From: Flavobacterium johnsoniae
GTDB taxonomy: Bacteria; Bacteroidota; Bacteroidia; Flavobacteriales; Flavobacteriaceae
Reading direction: 5' to 3'
NCBI RefSeq assembly: GCF_030388325.1
Contig: NZ_CP103794.1
Span: 1,922,001 to 1,986,000 of the forward strand
DNA length: 64,000 nt
This document shows, piece after piece, positions 61,855-64,000 of the stretch (the stretch's first letter is position 1; every line of letters begins with the position of its first letter). Under the pieces are notes generated by a model. The model was not told the DNA's origin and made no database searches. It saw only the letters and a list, made by a program, of their open reading frames with translations. Both the position numbers and the translations under genes were made by a program.

Positions 61855-63768
61855 ATGCTTAATATACACAATCTTTCGGTTTCTTTTGGAGGAACATATT
61901 TATTTGAAGAAGTTACTTTTCGTTTAGGAGCTGGAGACCGAGTTGGTCTTGTTGGTAAAAACGGAGCGGGTAAATCGACAATGCTAAAAATGTTGGCTGG
62001 AGATTTTAAACCAGACTCTGGAGTTATTTCTCAAGAGAAAGATATCAGAATGGGGTTTTTGCGTCAGGATATTGATTTTGAACAGGGAAGAACCGTTTTG
62101 GAAGAAGCATACGAGGCTTTTACAGAAATCAAAGTTGTAGAAAAAAAACTAGAAGAAATCAACCATCAATTGGTTACCAGAACGGATTATGAAAGTGAAG
62201 AATACGGCCAAATCATTGAAGATCTTTCTGATTACACACATCGTTTTGAACTTCTAGGCGGTTACAATTACGTAGGAGATACAGAAAAAATCCTTTTGGG
62301 TTTAGGTTTTAAAAGAGAAGTATTCAATAATCAAACTGAAACATTTTCTGGAGGTTGGAGAATGCGTATCGAGCTTGCAAAACTTTTATTGCAATCTAAT
62401 GATGTTTTGCTTCTGGATGAGCCAACCAACCACTTAGATATTGAAAGTATTATTTGGTTAGAAAACTTTCTTAGAAATTATCCAGGAGTTGTGGTAATTG
62501 TATCGCATGATAAGATGTTTTTGGATAACGTTACCAACAGAACAATCGAAATTTCATTAGGGAAAGCATACGACTTCAATAAACCTTATTCTCAATATTT
62601 AGAATTGCGTCATGAAATTCGCGAGAAACAACTAGCAACTCAAAAAAATCAGCAGAAAAAGATTGAGGAAACTGAAAAATTAATCGAGAAATTCCGTGCA
62701 AAAGCTTCAAAGGCTTCAATGGCTCAATCGTTAATTAAAAAATTAGATAAAGTAGAAAGAATCGAAGTTGACGAGGATGACAATTCTGTAATGAATATCT
62801 CTTTTCCTGTTTCTAAAGAACCTGGAAAAGTAGTAATTGAAGCAGAAAATGTTACGAAAGCTTACGGAGACAAAACGATTTTAAAAGATATAAGTTTATT
62901 GGTTGAACGTGGAAGTAAAATTGCTTTTGTTGGACAAAATGGACAAGGAAAATCGACTTTCATTAAAGCTTTAGTAAATGAGTTTGAGTATACTGGAAAT
63001 ATCAAATTAGGACACAATGTGCAGTTAGGATATTTTGCTCAAAATCAAGCAGAATATTTAGATGGAGAAATTACTTTGCTTCAAACAATGGAAGATGCGG
63101 CAACCGACACAAACCGTATGAAAGTACGTGATATGTTAGGTTCTTTCTTGTTTCGCGGAGATGATGTAGAGAAAAAAGTAAAAGTACTTTCTGGAGGAGA
63201 ACGAAACCGTTTGGCGCTTTGTAAACTTTTATTACAGCCAATTAACGTATTGCTGATGGATGAGCCTACGAACCACTTAGATATTAAATCTAAAAATGTT
63301 TTAAAAGCGGCGCTTCAAAAATTTGGAGGAACTTTATTATTGGTTTCTCACGACAGGGATTTTCTTCAGGGAATGTCAAATATCGTTTACGAGTTTAAAG
63401 ATCAAAAAATCAAAGAATATCTGGGCGATATTAATTTCTTTTTAGAACAGCGTAATCTTGAAAATATGCGTGAAGTTGAAAAGAAAGATGTTGTAAAAAC
63501 AAATGCTCCAAAAGAAAATACGAAGGTTTCTTACGAAGATCAGAAAAAAGGAAAAACACTTCAAAATAGATTAAGTAAAATTGAAAGTCAAATTCAGCAA
63601 TTGGAAAAACAAATTCAGCACGACGATAAAATGCTGGAAACCAATTATGATAAACATATAGAAGATGCTTCATTTTTTACAGCTTACAACAAAAAGAAAG
63701 CCGATTTAGATCAATTATTAAGCGATTGGGAAATTGTGCAAGAAGAAATTGATAGCTTTAATGCATAG
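61855..63768 (+). CDS. ABC-F family ATPase
   Basis: A 637-residue soluble protein with two ABC cassettes and no membrane domain, the ABC-F plan of ribosome-associated translation factors. First cassette: GKNGAGKST, SGGWRMRIELAKLLL, LLDEPTNHLD. Linker helices (about residues 240-310) form the P-site tRNA-interacting motif. Second cassette: GQNGQGKST, LSGGERNRLALCK, LMDEPTNHLD. A C-terminal coiled coil (about residues 555-637) resembles Uup. The exact subtype (Uup, EttA or other) cannot be fixed by eye. Confidence 0.92.
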   Translation: MLNIHNLSVSFGGTYLFEEVTFRLGAGDRVGLVGKNGAGKSTMLKMLAGDFKPDSGVISQEKDIRMGFLRQDIDFEQGRTVLEEAYEAFTEIKVVEKKLEEINHQLVTRTDYESEEYGQIIEDLSDYTHRFELLGGYNYVGDTEKILLGLGFKREVFNNQTETFSGGWRMRIELAKLLLQSNDVLLLDEPTNHLDIESIIWLENFLRNYPGVVVIVSHDKMFLDNVTNRTIEISLGKAYDFNKPYSQYLELRHEIREKQLATQKNQQKKIEETEKLIEKFRAKASKASMAQSLIKKLDKVERIEVDEDDNSVMNISFPVSKEPGKVVIEAENVTKAYGDKTILKDISLLVERGSKIAFVGQNGQGKSTFIKALVNEFEYTGNIKLGHNVQLGYFAQNQAEYLDGEITLLQTMEDAATDTNRMKVRDMLGSFLFRGDDVEKKVKVLSGGERNRLALCKLLLQPINVLLMDEPTNHLDIKSKNVLKAALQKFGGTLLLVSHDRDFLQGMSNIVYEFKDQKIKEYLGDINFFLEQRNLENMREVEKKDVVKTNAPKENTKVSYEDQKKGKTLQNRLSKIESQIQQLEKQIQHDDKMLETNYDKHIEDASFFTAYNKKKADLDQLLSDWEIVQEEIDSFNA

Positions 63769-63772
63769 TTTT

Positions 63773-64000
63773 TTTTCAGGTTTCAAGTTTTGCTAGGATG
63801 AGTAATTTTTAACGCAAAGTTCGCTAAGACTATTTTTTACTAATTGATATACATTGAGAATATTTAAGTTCGCAAAGCTTTGTCGATAAGCTTTGCGAAC
63901 TTTTCGTTTTTCATTAAGCCCTCAGATCAAAAATCTTAGCGAACTTTGCGTTAAAATATTCACTCAGTTCGAAACCTGAAACCTGAAACCTGAAACCTGA
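63773..64000. repeat. Large nested palindromic repeat region, cut by the window end
   Basis: Outer: heptads TTTCAGG/TTTCAAG at 63775-63788 and their inverted copies, four GAAACCT units at 63971-63998. Middle: perfect 23-bp arms 63807-63829 and 63934-63956 around AACGCAAAGTTCGCTAAGA. Inner: perfect 13-bp arms GTTCGCAAAGCTT (63868-63880) and AAGCTTTGCGAAC (63888-63900). No gene within. Confidence 0.85.

Noticed and set aside
63970..64000. Tandem units at the window end as a CRISPR array
   Set aside because: Units are 7 bp and contiguous without spacers, and no cas gene is in the window.

Overview
The window reads as chromosome of a Flavobacterium close to F. johnsoniae. Evidence: gldB-gldC beside engB, the gldKLMN operon with a second gldN-type gene (gldO), long intergenic AT-rich DNA, almost no Shine-Dalgarno sequences, promoters with the Bacteroidetes TAnnTTTG -7 element, and many Sec-exported proteins of flavobacterial type. 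No insertion sequence, prophage, CRISPR array or rRNA gene is visible. One tRNA gene (Arg, anticodon TCG) is present.

Layout. 1-2216: end of gldB, gldC, then engB and an alpha/beta hydrolase on the minus strand. 2490-18671: a complete dcw cell-wall and division cluster (mraZ, rsmH, ftsL-like, ftsI, murE, mraY, murD, ftsW, murG, murC, ftsQ, ftsA, ftsZ), led by a promoter with five helically phased MraZ-type boxes and closed by a terminator. 18729-19520: REP-like hairpin, yqeY, tRNA-Arg. 19588-30831: a mostly minus-strand accessory stretch of small secreted proteins, a DUF1080 protein, a lipoprotein, a TlpA-type thioredoxin protein, a methyltransferase, an Mpo1-like protein, a DUF3754 protein, two tandem secreted paralogues and a zinc-finger protein. 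31186-41364: LytTR two-component pair, small HMA-like protein, SulP transporter, large MG2/plug-like exported protein, AraC regulator, SDR and an NPP-type phosphodiesterase. 41486-50075: minus-strand housekeeping block miaB, sigma-54-type activator, lptE, acidic repeat protein, secG, groES, groEL, with two small genes inserted (a GxxExxY protein and a four-helix-bundle S23 protein), each bounded by repeats. 50434-60332: topA, an arginase-fold protein, then gldK-gldL-gldM-gldN-gldO (type IX secretion and gliding motor). 60353-63768: FAD oxidoreductase, DUF983 protein and an ABC-F ATPase.

The most interesting signal is a set of degenerate 7-bp tandem arrays in different sequence families (TGAAACC, TAAGCTT, TTGGAAT, ATTTTAG). 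They sit between co-directional genes, often fold back as hairpins, and at seven genes stop so that a CAA lies 5-8 nt before the start codon. They also flank the S23 gene that splits groES from groEL. Other leads are a +1 frameshift that cuts the lysine-rich tail off topA, an arginase-fold gene without its metal ligands, two promoters placed so close to the start codon that the mRNAs should be leaderless, and two large palindromic intergenic elements.

Start codons were revised for several genes where a -7 promoter element overlaps the upstream TTG pseudo-start or where a later ATG fits the family better (ftsZ, topA, the sigma-54 activator, sulP, the DUF3754 and DUF983 genes and others). All family names come from recognising motifs by eye; no search was run.
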